A DNA stretch of 64,000 nt from JAKSSM01 sp045629065. GTDB lineage: Bacteria; Bacillota; Clostridia; Peptostreptococcales; Anaerovoracaceae. Made by a program: the position numbers and the translations under genes. The notes beneath the pieces were generated by a model. That model worked only from the letters and a program-made list of their open reading frames with translations, was not told the origin of the DNA and searched no databases. The DNA is taken from positions 100,611-164,610 of the forward strand of contig JAZQQK010000021.1 of the NCBI GenBank assembly GCA_045629065.1, given 5' to 3'. Shown one piece after another: positions 7,312-17,305 of this stretch (position 1 is the first letter of the stretch; each line of letters opens with the position of its first letter).

Positions 7312-10300
7312 CTATTCTATCTTGTTAAATTCGCTTCCCTCAAATATTGGGTCGAAGCGGCAAATTCCTTTATATTGGCAGTATGTGCACTGCATTCTGT
7401 CCTTGGTCTTCATAGGATAAATCGAAATGTCGCCGGTTGTCAGCTTATCGACTAGCTCGCTAACCTTAGCTTCGACTGCTCCTTCGAGTTCCTTGAATTC
7501 CTCTTCAGAAATCAGGCAGTTCTCATTCCCTGAGATTCCTTTTTCCTTGGTGTTCCTGATCGGAATAGTATCGGAATAACCACTAAAATCTCCTGCAATC
7601 GCCCTGATTACTTCGTCATTGTTTACTGTGAGGCCATTCAGTTTGAACGCTTTCTTGCTCTCCTGATCAAAGTCTACCTCTTCGACATCTTTTCCACTAA
7701 CATTGAAACTGTTCTCTTGGATGTGAAAGTAGTAAACCCCTGCCGGCTTGCGTTTTTCTTCCTTGGCTGCACGTAGATAGAGCATGAGTTGCAGTCTGTA
7801 ACCTGCCTTTGCTTCCTTTATGTCGAACTCCTCTTTGCCAGTCTTGTAATCGATAATCTTTACCCTATCCCCCGGCAAAATATCTGCGCGGTCAATCTTT
7901 CCTTCGATGTAAACCGTCTGGCCGTCTTTAGTCTTAACCTCTATAGGTTTGAATCCGCCTGAGCGATTAAAACTCTCTTCGAATTTAGAAGCAATGATCT
8001 CGCCCTGGCGAACCTGCTCGATTGCAGCCCAGCAAACTTTATCGCAAATTTCTATAATTCGCTTAGTCCTGTACTTCTCTTCACTGCCGAGTTCAAAGAG
8101 ACCCTCGCGGTATGTTTTGACGTGCTCTTTTACGGTCTTTTCCACGAAGTCTTTCGTCTCTTCTCTCGTGATTGTCATCCAGCGAGAATCCGGGTCATTA
8201 AGTGCTTGGCCCTCTTTCGTGAGCTCCTTTGTGAGCGCCATCAAACATTCGTGGTAGATGTCTCCGATTTCTCTAGGTGCTACCTCGAACACTCTACGTT
8301 CGTCTGGCTTTAGTCCATAGTTGATGAAGTGTGAGAATGGGCAGCGTGCGAACTTCTCGATTCTAGATGGGCTCAGGCTCAACGCTTCGTTTATGTCTTT
8401 TTTATAGAGACTATCGGCGAGTTTCGCACCGATTGCTTCTTGCTTGTTGCTATATGTAAGACCTGCTCTAATAGTTGCGAGCTTCTCTGGGGCATTTTCT
8501 TTATACCAGTCAAGCATGCCCTTATATTCCTCGGCAAGCTTGCTATCCTTGGCGCTGACCTCGTCCAGAGCTTCAGTGAGGTGTCTTAGGCCTGAAATGT
8601 TCGGATTCACAAGCTTTCGTAAGTCAGCTTGGTTCAGAACGTCCTTCTCTACCACTTCCTTACCAAAGATTTCTCTAAGCTTGGTGAAGACTGTAGATGG
8701 GCTTATAGATTTACCATCTTCGTTCGCCATGCTGTAACTTATGTATAGCTTTTCTTTGGCCTTTGAAAGGTTACGATAGATGGCGAGCCTTTCCTCCATG
8801 AGCTTTATATTATCTGTCTTGAAAAGTTTCATGCCACGGTCTTCGAAGAGTTCCTTTTCGTCAGACAGGAATACGCCTTGGCTCTGGCCTTCCTTTGGTA
8901 AAACGCCCTCGTTCGCGCCTACTACAATAACCGCCTTCACGTTTTCCATACGAGTACGCTCGATGTTTCCCATGATTAGGCCGTCCTTTGTTGGTGGCAA
9001 AACTCCGACCTTGACCTGCTTTAGACCGATTGTGAAAAGTTCCTTGAACTGTTCGATTTCAAACTTGTCATCGGCTATGATGGCGCGCATCTGATCTAAG
9101 ATTGCTATCATACTCGACCAAACCTGCTCCGCCTGATCTGCGAGGTCCACGCGGCCTGCCGCTTCGTCGAGCTTTATCATCTCGAGGATACGCTCTGGAA
9201 GTTTAATCTCATCATAGAGGTAATCATAGAAGTGATCGATGAACTCGAGATTTGTCTTTGAACTCTTCACGAGCTTCAAGAAGGATTCCATGTGCGAAAG
9301 TGCCTTAACTCTTAAGCTTTCGAGTCTTCCGAGTTCATCTACTCCGAACTCCAACTCGCCCTTTATGAAAGGCTTCTTCCACATGTTGCCTTTGATTTTA
9401 TATTTGATTGCGTAATTTTCTAAGTCAATTATCTCATTCTCGTCCAGGTCGCTGAAGCCGGATTTTAGCATCCTAAAGATGCGGTCTGTGCGATAGCTTT
9501 CGGTTACAACCTCCATGAGAGAGATTACGAATTGGATGATAGGATGGTCTGAAATTGCACGCGATTCATCGGAGAAAAGTTCTATGCCATACTCCTTAAA
9601 AATGCGCTTCATTATAGGGCCGCGAATCTCCTGGTCATTACAGATTACACGGATATCCTTAAGCTTATATCCCTCATCTCTAACAAGTCCTAAAACATAG
9701 CTTGCTGCGCTCTCTGCCTCATTATACAGACTTGCTGCTTCGACTAATTTAAGTCCGTCGGAGTCTATCGCCTGATTTGCCGGCACTGCGTAAAGCTCGC
9801 GTTCCAGTGTTGCAATGCCAGATTTTAGGGACTTTTCGTAATATTTTGGTAAAGCCTGCTTGGAATACTCTATGCCTCTTGCTTCGGCCTCCCCTATGAG
9901 GTTCTCTATGACCTTCTCGGTGAGTTTAAAGAGATCTTTGTCTTTTGTATTATTATCGTCATACGTGAGTACCACATTGACGGATTTTGCGTAGTTCATA
10001 AGCTCGCCCAAAACAGACAGTGCCTTTGGTGCGAAACTGTCGAAGCCATAAACCCAAATCGTGTTGTCTTTTATGAGCTTCGATTGGCTAATCTTTCCCA
10101 AGAAGAGATCGATATAGTCTTCTGAATCTGTATATTTTCCAGCGATTTTCTGCTCGTATTTAGAGAAGAGCAGATATAAATCGTTGAGTTTCATGCGTGT
10201 GTATGAGTTCTCATTAAGAGAGTCTGCGATAGCTTTTAGGTCTTCTGGCTTGGCATTATATTGCTTAAGTTCAGAGATGATGTCATTCACCGACTCGATA

Positions 10301-10632
10301 AAAGCGGACTTACGCTCAAGTCCTCTAAAGCAACTGAGCTTTTCGGCCTCGGAGCTTGCAATCTCTGCGAGTATCATGTGGCGACCATACTGGTCGATAA
10401 AAGTACGCTTGCTACCACCGAGTTCGGATAAAAGATTATAGCCCAAGCGGGACATCGAAATTACCTCGATATCCATGAGCGCCTTAGTTCCCAAATGGCT
10501 AAAGAGGTCGCGTTCAAAATCCAGCGTGAACTGGTCCGGAACTACGAGAAGTGCTCTACCTTTAGGGTCGAGGTTGTCAAATATGAACTTTTCCTTATCG
10601 AGGTTTTCTCGACCGTAGTAGATATTTAGCAT
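7312..10632 (-). CDS. addB: AddB-like subunit of the AddAB helicase-nuclease
   Basis: Second nuclease subunit for double-strand-break processing and RecA loading. The C-terminal PD-(D/E)XK nuclease is visible (EGKIDRADIL, then IDYKTGKEEF). So are the cysteines of the Fe-S clasp: one in FARCPFSHF (about residue 780), three in CTYCQYKGIC near the C terminus. The 1106 residues fit AddB. The N terminus (YYGRENLDKEKF...) lacks the GxxGxGKT Walker A that begins classical AddB, as in RexB-like or degenerate relatives. No addA follows; deoD does. The partner must be encoded elsewhere or is missing. Confidence 0.88.
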   Translation of the reverse strand: MLNIYYGRENLDKEKFIFDNLDPKGRALLVVPDQFTLDFERDLFSHLGTKALMDIEVISMSRLGYNLLSELGGSKRTFIDQYGRHMILAEIASSEAEKLSCFRGLERKSAFIESVNDIISELKQYNAKPEDLKAIADSLNENSYTRMKLNDLYLLFSKYEQKIAGKYTDSEDYIDLFLGKISQSKLIKDNTIWVYGFDSFAPKALSVLGELMNYAKSVNVVLTYDDNNTKDKDLFKLTEKVIENLIGEAEARGIEYSKQALPKYYEKSLKSGIATLERELYAVPANQAIDSDGLKLVEAASLYNEAESAASYVLGLVRDEGYKLKDIRVICNDQEIRGPIMKRIFKEYGIELFSDESRAISDHPIIQFVISLMEVVTESYRTDRIFRMLKSGFSDLDENEIIDLENYAIKYKIKGNMWKKPFIKGELEFGVDELGRLESLRVKALSHMESFLKLVKSSKTNLEFIDHFYDYLYDEIKLPERILEMIKLDEAAGRVDLADQAEQVWSSMIAILDQMRAIIADDKFEIEQFKELFTIGLKQVKVGVLPPTKDGLIMGNIERTRMENVKAVIVVGANEGVLPKEGQSQGVFLSDEKELFEDRGMKLFKTDNIKLMEERLAIYRNLSKAKEKLYISYSMANEDGKSISPSTVFTKLREIFGKEVVEKDVLNQADLRKLVNPNISGLRHLTEALDEVSAKDSKLAEEYKGMLDWYKENAPEKLATIRAGLTYSNKQEAIGAKLADSLYKKDINEALSLSPSRIEKFARCPFSHFINYGLKPDERRVFEVAPREIGDIYHECLMALTKELTKEGQALNDPDSRWMTITREETKDFVEKTVKEHVKTYREGLFELGSEEKYRTKRIIEICDKVCWAAIEQVRQGEIIASKFEESFNRSGGFKPIEVKTKDGQTVYIEGKIDRADILPGDRVKIIDYKTGKEEFDIKEAKAGYRLQLMLYLRAAKEEKRKPAGVYYFHIQENSFNVSGKDVEEVDFDQESKKAFKLNGLTVNNDEVIRAIAGDFSGYSDTIPIRNTKEKGISGNENCLISEEEFKELEGAVEAKVSELVDKLTTGDISIYPMKTKDRMQCTYCQYKGICRFDPIFEGSEFNKIE

Positions 10633-10634
10633 AG

Positions 10635-11291
10635 TTATTTGTTGAGCTTATTTAGTAAATCTATTAAATCACCTGGGCGCGCAATTTCATAATCTGGTGT
10701 TGCGCCCTCTACGATTACATGTTCATCATCTGTGATTCTCCAGCCGACCAAGACTGAATCCACACCCGCATTATTCGCACACTTAATATCAAACGGGCCG
10801 TCGCCTATCATCATGGCTTCTTCCTTTGTTACTCCGAGCTTTTCGAGTGCGAGATAAACTGGCTCTGGGCTTGGCTTGTGTGCTTCTGTGTCGTCACAAG
10901 AAACGAGGACTTCGAAACAGTCACCGATTCCTACCATGTTAGCATATCTTGTCGTGGAGTCCGTTGTTCTGGATGTTACGATAGCCAGGTGGTAGTGATT
11001 TTGCTTAAGTGTTTCGAGAAGTTCTGGGATGCCAGGAAAAACTCGCAAATAATCCTTTGCGATAGCTCTCTGGTGGGCTCTAAAGTGATTGATTACCTCA
11101 TCTAAGCTGTTTTCTGGAAACTCCCTTAAAAGCGTAGTAACCAGCGCCTCTCCGAAGAATGGTGTGATAGTTTCGAGCGGCACTTCATGTCCCTTGAAAT
11201 GTCTGTAAATTTCCTGGAATGATTCGATTACCAAGGCATTCGTATCTATTAAAGTTCCATCAAAATCAAATAGTAATGTTGTCTTTTTCAT
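10635..11291 (-). CDS. HAD-family phosphatase, PpaX/phosphoglycolate-phosphatase-like
   Basis: A 218-residue HAD hydrolase with the nucleophile motif DFDGT at residues 9-13, a helical cap (about 18-80), motif II in VTSRTTDS, a lysine in HKPSPEPVY and acidic motif IV in MIGDGPFDIKCA. The cap type and sequence resemble PpaX pyrophosphatase and Gph phosphatase. The precise substrate (pyrophosphate, phosphoglycolate or another small phosphate ester) cannot be decided. Its stop is 2 bp from the addB start, so the two are translationally linked. Confidence 0.85.
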   Translation of the reverse strand: MKKTTLLFDFDGTLIDTNALVIESFQEIYRHFKGHEVPLETITPFFGEALVTTLLREFPENSLDEVINHFRAHQRAIAKDYLRVFPGIPELLETLKQNHYHLAIVTSRTTDSTTRYANMVGIGDCFEVLVSCDDTEAHKPSPEPVYLALEKLGVTKEEAMMIGDGPFDIKCANNAGVDSVLVGWRITDDEHVIVEGATPDYEIARPGDLIDLLNKLNK

Positions 11292-11351
11292 GAAATATTT
11301 TGTCCCCGTTTAGTAAGTTTCTAGGTTTTATTAGTGTGTATTATGCACTTT

Positions 11352-13535
11352 TTAGTTGCCAAGGCCTTTCATAGTGAGCCCTACTTTTTTCTTGTCGTAA
11401 TCTATAGAAATAATCTTTACCTTTACAGTATCGCCTACAGAAACCACGTCCATAGGATGCTTTACGTACTTATCGCTTAATTGCGATATATGTACCAAAC
11501 CATCGTTTTTTACGCCTATATCTACGAATGCTCCGAAGTCTACGACGTTTCGAACTGTGCCGGTCATCTCCATATCAATCTTGAGGTCCTCGAAGGATCT
11601 AACATCGTTACGGAATACAACAGCTGGTGCATCTTCACGAGGGTCTCTCGCTGGCTTCTTCATTTCTTCGACGATGTCTTGTAAGGTCATCTCGCCAACT
11701 CCGAGTTCGGCCGCACATTTTGCGATGGACTCCGAAAGAGACTTTGCCGGGTATGCGAGCTTAAGTCTGTTATCAATATCTGTTGCGCCACCTTTTGTGA
11801 TGTCAGCTATATCTAATCCGAGTTTCTTCATCATGGCTTCGCATGCTGCGTAGCTTTCTGGGTGAACGGATGTAGCATCGAGCGGATTGTCACCGCCTGT
11901 AATTCTCATAAAGCCCGCACACTGGCCAAAGGCCTTTTCGCCAAGCTTAGGAACCTTCAGAAGTTGTTTACGATTAGTGAACTTGCCGTTCTCCTCGCGG
12001 TAAGCGACGATGTTCTTTGCGATTCCCATGTTAACACCAGCGATATAGCTTAATAGCGATGGGGATGCAGTGTTGAGGTCTACGCCTACACGGTTTACGC
12101 AGTTTTCTACTACATTAGTCAAAGCTTCTTCCAACAACTTTTGGTTAATATCGTGCTGGTATTGGCCTACGCCGATGGACTTAGGGTCGATTTTTACGAG
12201 TTCTGCTAGAGGGTCCTGAAGTCTACGGCCGAGTGACATAGCGCCACGAGTAGTAACATCTAAGTCTGGGTATTCTTCTGTCGCAAGCTTGGATGCGGAG
12301 TAAACAGATGCGCCCGCCTCATTTACGATTGTGTACTGAATAGCATAGCCGTTCTTCTTGATAAAGTTCGCTACAACCTCTTCAGTCTCACGGGACGCTG
12401 TACCATTACCAATAACGATTATATCTGTATTAAACTTTTCTACGATTTTCTTTAATGTCGCTTCTGTGCCTACCACATCGCACTTTGGCTCTGTAGGGTA
12501 GATTGTAGTGTAGGCCTTGAGCTTACCCGTCTCATCGAGCACCGCAACCTTACAGCCTGTACGATAACCTGGGTCGATAGCGATAACCTTCTTACCTCTA
12601 ACCGGTGGCTGCATGAGAAGATTCTCGGTATTCTTTGCGAAAATCTTTACCGCTTCTGCCTCAGCACGTTCAGTTAGAAGGTTTCTCATCTCACGCTCTA
12701 CTGATGGTGCAATTAAACGCTTATAGCTGTCATCGATAGTCACATCCATAAGTGTCTTAAAGATGGAGCGGTCGTTTGTTACATAGCCATCTGCGATCAG
12801 GTCATGAATGTCATCCTGGCTCACATTAAGCTTAACCTTGAGCTTCTTTTCGTTCTCACCACGGTTGATGGCGAGGACTCTATGGTTAGGAATCTTTGCG
12901 AGGGATTCTACGTGATCATAGTACATCTCATAGACCGTCTTTTCCTCGCTATCCACTGCCTCTGTCTGGATTGTTGCGTGGTCGTAAGTTTCCTTTCTGA
13001 TGTCCTCTGTAAGGTCTGCGTCGTCTGCAATCATCTCTGCGATTATGTCGCATGCGCCCTGAACTGCTTCGTCAGCAGTATTTACTTCCTTCTCTGGGTT
13101 GATATATTCCTTAGCAAAATCTCTAGGGTCGCCGGAAGTTTCCTTTTGCTGATAGATTAACATTGCAAGTGGCTCGAGTCCGCGCTCTTTTGCCTTTGAT
13201 GCACGAGTTGCCTTCTTTTGCTTGAATGGCTTATAGAGGTCCTCAACTCTTTGGAGCACCTCTGCCTTTTCAATCTCTTTCTTTAAGTCCTCTGTGAGCT
13301 TACCCTGCTCCTCGATAAGAGCAATAACTTCGCCCTTCCTCTCCTCGAGGTTTCTTAAGTATGTCAAGCGATCGTTCAAATCACGAAGGATTACGTCTGA
13401 CAAACCGCCAGTTACTTCTTTACGATATCTTGCGATGAAAGGGATTGTATTACCCTCGTCGATAAGCTTAACCGTCTGCTCTACCTGTGAAACTCTAACG
13501 TGAAATTCTGCTGATAATTTTGAAATGATATCCAA
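11352..13535 (-). CDS. tex: Tex-family RNA-binding transcription accessory protein
   Basis: A 727-residue Tex/YhgF protein: N-terminal helical Tex domain, a YqgF/RNase-H-like domain (VIAIDPGYRTGCKVAVLDE, about residue 325), helix-hairpin-helix motifs (LLKVPKLGEKAFGQCAGF, about residue 525) and a C-terminal S1 domain (VDFGAFVDIGVKNDGLVHIS, about residue 660). It acts with RNA polymerase and nucleic acids; its exact role differs by species. The start is a TTG 4 bp after the prfB stop, with AAAAGGA overlapping the prfB end, so it is probably coupled to prfB. Confidence 0.95.
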   Translation of the reverse strand: MDIISKLSAEFHVRVSQVEQTVKLIDEGNTIPFIARYRKEVTGGLSDVILRDLNDRLTYLRNLEERKGEVIALIEEQGKLTEDLKKEIEKAEVLQRVEDLYKPFKQKKATRASKAKERGLEPLAMLIYQQKETSGDPRDFAKEYINPEKEVNTADEAVQGACDIIAEMIADDADLTEDIRKETYDHATIQTEAVDSEEKTVYEMYYDHVESLAKIPNHRVLAINRGENEKKLKVKLNVSQDDIHDLIADGYVTNDRSIFKTLMDVTIDDSYKRLIAPSVEREMRNLLTERAEAEAVKIFAKNTENLLMQPPVRGKKVIAIDPGYRTGCKVAVLDETGKLKAYTTIYPTEPKCDVVGTEATLKKIVEKFNTDIIVIGNGTASRETEEVVANFIKKNGYAIQYTIVNEAGASVYSASKLATEEYPDLDVTTRGAMSLGRRLQDPLAELVKIDPKSIGVGQYQHDINQKLLEEALTNVVENCVNRVGVDLNTASPSLLSYIAGVNMGIAKNIVAYREENGKFTNRKQLLKVPKLGEKAFGQCAGFMRITGGDNPLDATSVHPESYAACEAMMKKLGLDIADITKGGATDIDNRLKLAYPAKSLSESIAKCAAELGVGEMTLQDIVEEMKKPARDPREDAPAVVFRNDVRSFEDLKIDMEMTGTVRNVVDFGAFVDIGVKNDGLVHISQLSDKYVKHPMDVVSVGDTVKVKIISIDYDKKKVGLTMKGLGN

Positions 13536-13539
13536 TTTT

Positions 13540-14644
13540 CTATTCGTCCTTTTGCTGTAATTTTGCTGTGATAAATGTATCGATATCGCCGTCCATTACG
13601 GCGTATACATTGGAAACTTCTGCATTCGTCCTGTGGTCCTTTACCATCGTGTATGGCTGGAAAACATAGGACCTGATCTGTGAACCCCATGCGTTTAACA
13701 TGTCCTCACCTTTGATTTCCTTCAGGTCTTGCTTGTGCTGCTCTTCGGCGAGCGCCGTGAGCCGGGAAATCAAAACCTTCATCGCCATGTCCTTGTTTTG
13801 GAACTGGCTTCTTTCGTTCTGGCAAGTGACCACGATGCCTGTAGGTATATGCGTGATACGGATGGCCGAATCAGTTTTGTTGATGTGCTGGCCGCCAGCG
13901 CCTGATGAACGGTAAGTATCTATTCTCAGATCCTCCGGTGCGATTGTAACCTTCACATCATCATCGAGTTCCGGCATTACCTCTACCTTCGCAAAGGATG
14001 TCTGGCGCTTTCCCTGTGCATTAAAAGGTGAGATTCTAACCAAACGGTGCACGCCCTTTTCGGCCTTTAGGTAGCCGTAGGCGTTTTCACCCTCAACTAT
14101 GAAAGTTGCAGACTTGATACCTGCTTCTGTATCATCCTGGCAGTCGATTAGGGTCGTCTTATAGCCCTTTTTCTCCGACCACCTGATATACATTCTTAAA
14201 AGCATCTGCGCCCAGTCCATCGCATCCACTCCGCCTGCTCCCGCATGTACTGATACGATTGCGTTATTTGGGTCGTATTTGCCCGTTAGAAGCGTTTTGA
14301 GGTTCAGGGCGGTAATATCAGTTTTTAGTGAACTAAAATCCGTCAAAATCGAATCTGCTAGGTCTTCGTCATCTTCCATCTCGGCGAGTTCTATCATGTC
14401 TTTTATGTCGCCGATGGCAGAATCTAGACGTTCCCACTTAGCGATGGTGTCTTCCATCTGCTTCTTTTCTTTTACAACCTTCTGCGCATATTCTAGCTTA
14501 TCCCAGAAACCTGGCTGTTCGATTTCGGCGCTCGCTCTTTCGACCTCTTCTCTTAGATGATCTAGGTCAAAGAGAGTAGCTGATTTCGCTCAGCTGCGAT
14601 TTTAATTCGGGTATTTCTGTTTTAATTTGGTCTAATTTAATCAT
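13540..14644 (-). CDS. prfB: Peptide chain release factor 2 (+1 programmed frameshift)
   Basis: RF2, which ends translation at UGA and UAA. The gene is read in two frames. ATG at 14644 opens a 25-codon segment that ends in CTT TGA C; the main frame continues from the GAC. The joined product is 367 residues, the normal RF2 length. The catalytic GGQ is in GAGGQHINKTDSAIR and the stop-codon recognition SPF is in VRISPFNAQGKRQT. The in-frame UGA makes RF2 level control its own synthesis. The E. coli-style internal AGGGGG stimulator ahead of the shift site is not present. secA lies 46 bp upstream, a conserved Firmicute neighbour. Confidence 0.96.
14566..14572 (-). promoter_or_regulatory. RF2 +1 frameshift site CTTTGAC
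   Basis: Minus strand reads CTT TGA C at codons 25-26 of prfB. The P-site leucine tRNA slips from CUU to UUU while the UGA waits for RF2, giving Leu-Asp at the junction. The preceding codons (AUC AGC UAC UCU) do not contain a Shine-Dalgarno-like stretch. Confidence 0.93.
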
Positions 14645-14690
14645 ATCTTAGTGCCCTTATCTCATATTTTAGGGCGATAAAAACTATAAC

Positions 14691-17291
14691 CTATGCGTTT
14701 TTACCACAGCAGTTCTTATACTTCTTTCCTGAACCGCATGGGCATGGATCGTTACGTCCAACCTTTGGCTGTTCACGTCTGAATGTCTCAGGCTTTCTAG
14801 CATCCTCTGGCTTTGGTGCTGCCTTTGGCATCGTCTGCTGAGCAGCTGGCTTAACTCTTGGCTGATCCTTATATTCGTCCTTACGTTCTTCGCCGTCTGC
14901 GATGACTTTCTTACGTTCTGTAGTAGTCTTTATTGTGATGTTGTAGCAGAATCTAACGACCTCTTCACGGATGTCTGAAATCATTTCTTCGAACATATCG
15001 AAACCTTCGTTAGCATATGCTGCTGCAGGGTCCATCTGTCCGAGTGATCTTAAGCCGATACCTTGCTTTAAGTCATCCATCGCATCGATGTGATCCATCC
15101 AACGGTTATCTACTACACGGAGCATGATCATACGCTCGATAGCTCTCATACGCTCATCGCCAATTTCCTTTTCCTTCTTTTCGTAAAGGTCGCGGAACAT
15201 GTCGATGACATCCTGCTTTAAGTCTTCCTTTTCGATGAATTCCTGTGAAGCTGGCTTGATTCCTGGGAAGTAAGGTGTGATTCTCTTTAAATTCTTATTG
15301 AGAGCATCAAAATCCCACTCTTCGCTGAACTTCTTATCGGCTGTTTCTGTGTCGATAACAGCTCCAACCATTTCCTCCATCATGCCCATGATGTATTCCT
15401 TAACATCTGTGTCAAAGAGTACTTTGCGACGTTCATCGTAGATGACTTCACGCTGCTTGTTCATTACGTTATCGTATTGGAGTACGTATTTACGAATTTC
15501 AAAGTTCTTGGATTCTACGCGCTTCTGTGCGTTTTCGATAGTCTTTGAAAGCATACCTGCTTCAAGTGCATCTTGTGACATTCCGAATCTGTTCATCACA
15601 CCTTGAAGTCTGTCGCCACCAAAGAGTCTCATAAGGTCATCCTCCAGTGAAATGAAGAACTGTGTCTGACCAGGGTCTCCCTGACGACCAGCACGGCCTC
15701 TTAACTGGTTATCGATACGGCGTGATTCATGACGTTCTGTACCGATGATGCAAAGTCCGCCGAGTGCCTTTACTTCGGCCTGCTCTTCTGGTGTGGCTTC
15801 GGCACCGCCTAAGATGATATCGGTACCACGGCCTGCCATGTTAGTAGCAATAGTAACCTGACCGAGACGACCGGCTTCTGCTACAATCTGAGCTTCCTTT
15901 TCGTGCTGCTTAGCGTTCAAGACATTATGTTTAATTCCTCTCTTGTTTAAGAGGAGCGAAAGTCTTTCGGAGTTTTCGATGGAGATTGTACCTACGAGGA
16001 TTGGCTGACCAGTCTCGTGAACCTCACAGATTCTATCTGCGATTGCCTTATATTTTGCTGGCTCTGTCGCAAAGATTGCATCTTCCTTATCTTCACGGAT
16101 GACAGGCTTATTAGTAGGAATTACGACTACGTTCATATTGTAAATGTCGCGGAATTCATCTTCCTCTGTCTTAGCAGTACCTGTCATACCGGCAAGCTTT
16201 TGGTACATTCTGAAATAGTTCTGGATAGTGATAGTCGCAAGAGTCTTTGACTCTGATCTTACGAGTACACCTTCCTTGGCTTCGATGGCCTGGTGAAGTC
16301 CGTTGGAATATCTACGACCGAACATCAAACGGCCAGTGAATTCATCTACGATAACGATTTCACCGTCTTTTACGATGTAGTCAACGTCTCTCTTCATAGT
16401 GATTCTTGCCTTTAAGGCCTGAAGCACATAGTGGTTGATTTCCATGTTTTCAGGATCACCGAAGTTTTCTATATGATAGAACTTTTCTGCCTTTGCAATA
16501 CCTTCATCAGTAAGGCCGATTTTCTTGTCTTTTTCTTCGTAAGTGTAGTCTTCCTCTTTTATCGTTTTCGCGAATCTATCTGCAATCTGATATGCATCAC
16601 TCGAGTCTTCCCCCCTGCCCGAAATGATTAAAGGTGTTCTGGCTTCATCGATAAGGATGGAGTCGACTTCGTCCACTATTGCAAAGTTCAATGGTCTCTG
16701 TGTGAGTTGTTCCTCATAGATGACCATGTTGTCTCTTAAGTAATCGAAACCGAATTCATTGTTAGTTCCGTATGTGATGTCTGCCTTATATGCTTCCTTA
16801 CGAACTTCGTCTGTGATTCCGTGAATTACGCAACCAACTGTGAGTCCCAGGAAAGTATAGATCTGGCCCATCCATTCGCTGTCACGCTTTGCTAAGTAGT
16901 CGTTGACAGTGACAACGTGAACTCCCTTGCCTTCAAGTGCGTTCAAATATACAGGTAAAGTTGCAACCAATGTTTTACCTTCACCAGTCTTCATCTCGGC
17001 GATGTTGCCCTCGTGAAGAACGATACCACCGATAATCTGAACCTTGAAGTGCTTCATCTTAAGAGTTCTCCAAGCCGCCTCCCTACATACCGCAAAAGCC
17101 TCGACCAAAATATCATCGAGAGTTTCTCCATTTGCGAGTCTTGACTTGAACTCTTCTGTTTTTGCGCGAAGCTCTTCGTCAGTGAGTTTAGCCATCTCTG
17201 GCTCAAGTGCTAAGACGAGCTCAGCCTGCTTTTCTGCTTTTTTTACTTCTTTGGCGCTACTATCACCAAAGACCTTGTCCATAAATCCCAT
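14691..17291 (-). CDS. secA: Preprotein translocase ATPase SecA
   Basis: Motor that drives unfolded preproteins through SecYEG at the membrane. Walker A is MKTGEGKTLV (about residue 100), the DEAD-like Walker B is VDEVDSILIDEARTPLI, followed by GTAKTEEDEF and the second RecA fold (RGRAGRQGDPGQTQF). The C terminus carries the zinc-binding SEC-C tail CPCGSGKKYKNCC. The 866 residues are a usual length for the house-keeping SecA1. Confidence 0.98.
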   Translation of the reverse strand: MGFMDKVFGDSSAKEVKKAEKQAELVLALEPEMAKLTDEELRAKTEEFKSRLANGETLDDILVEAFAVCREAAWRTLKMKHFKVQIIGGIVLHEGNIAEMKTGEGKTLVATLPVYLNALEGKGVHVVTVNDYLAKRDSEWMGQIYTFLGLTVGCVIHGITDEVRKEAYKADITYGTNNEFGFDYLRDNMVIYEEQLTQRPLNFAIVDEVDSILIDEARTPLIISGRGEDSSDAYQIADRFAKTIKEEDYTYEEKDKKIGLTDEGIAKAEKFYHIENFGDPENMEINHYVLQALKARITMKRDVDYIVKDGEIVIVDEFTGRLMFGRRYSNGLHQAIEAKEGVLVRSESKTLATITIQNYFRMYQKLAGMTGTAKTEEDEFRDIYNMNVVVIPTNKPVIREDKEDAIFATEPAKYKAIADRICEVHETGQPILVGTISIENSERLSLLLNKRGIKHNVLNAKQHEKEAQIVAEAGRLGQVTIATNMAGRGTDIILGGAEATPEEQAEVKALGGLCIIGTERHESRRIDNQLRGRAGRQGDPGQTQFFISLEDDLMRLFGGDRLQGVMNRFGMSQDALEAGMLSKTIENAQKRVESKNFEIRKYVLQYDNVMNKQREVIYDERRKVLFDTDVKEYIMGMMEEMVGAVIDTETADKKFSEEWDFDALNKNLKRITPYFPGIKPASQEFIEKEDLKQDVIDMFRDLYEKKEKEIGDERMRAIERMIMLRVVDNRWMDHIDAMDDLKQGIGLRSLGQMDPAAAYANEGFDMFEEMISDIREEVVRFCYNITIKTTTERKKVIADGEERKDEYKDQPRVKPAAQQTMPKAAPKPEDARKPETFRREQPKVGRNDPCPCGSGKKYKNCCGKNA

Positions 17292-17305
17292 GTTTTTACC
17301 CTTTC

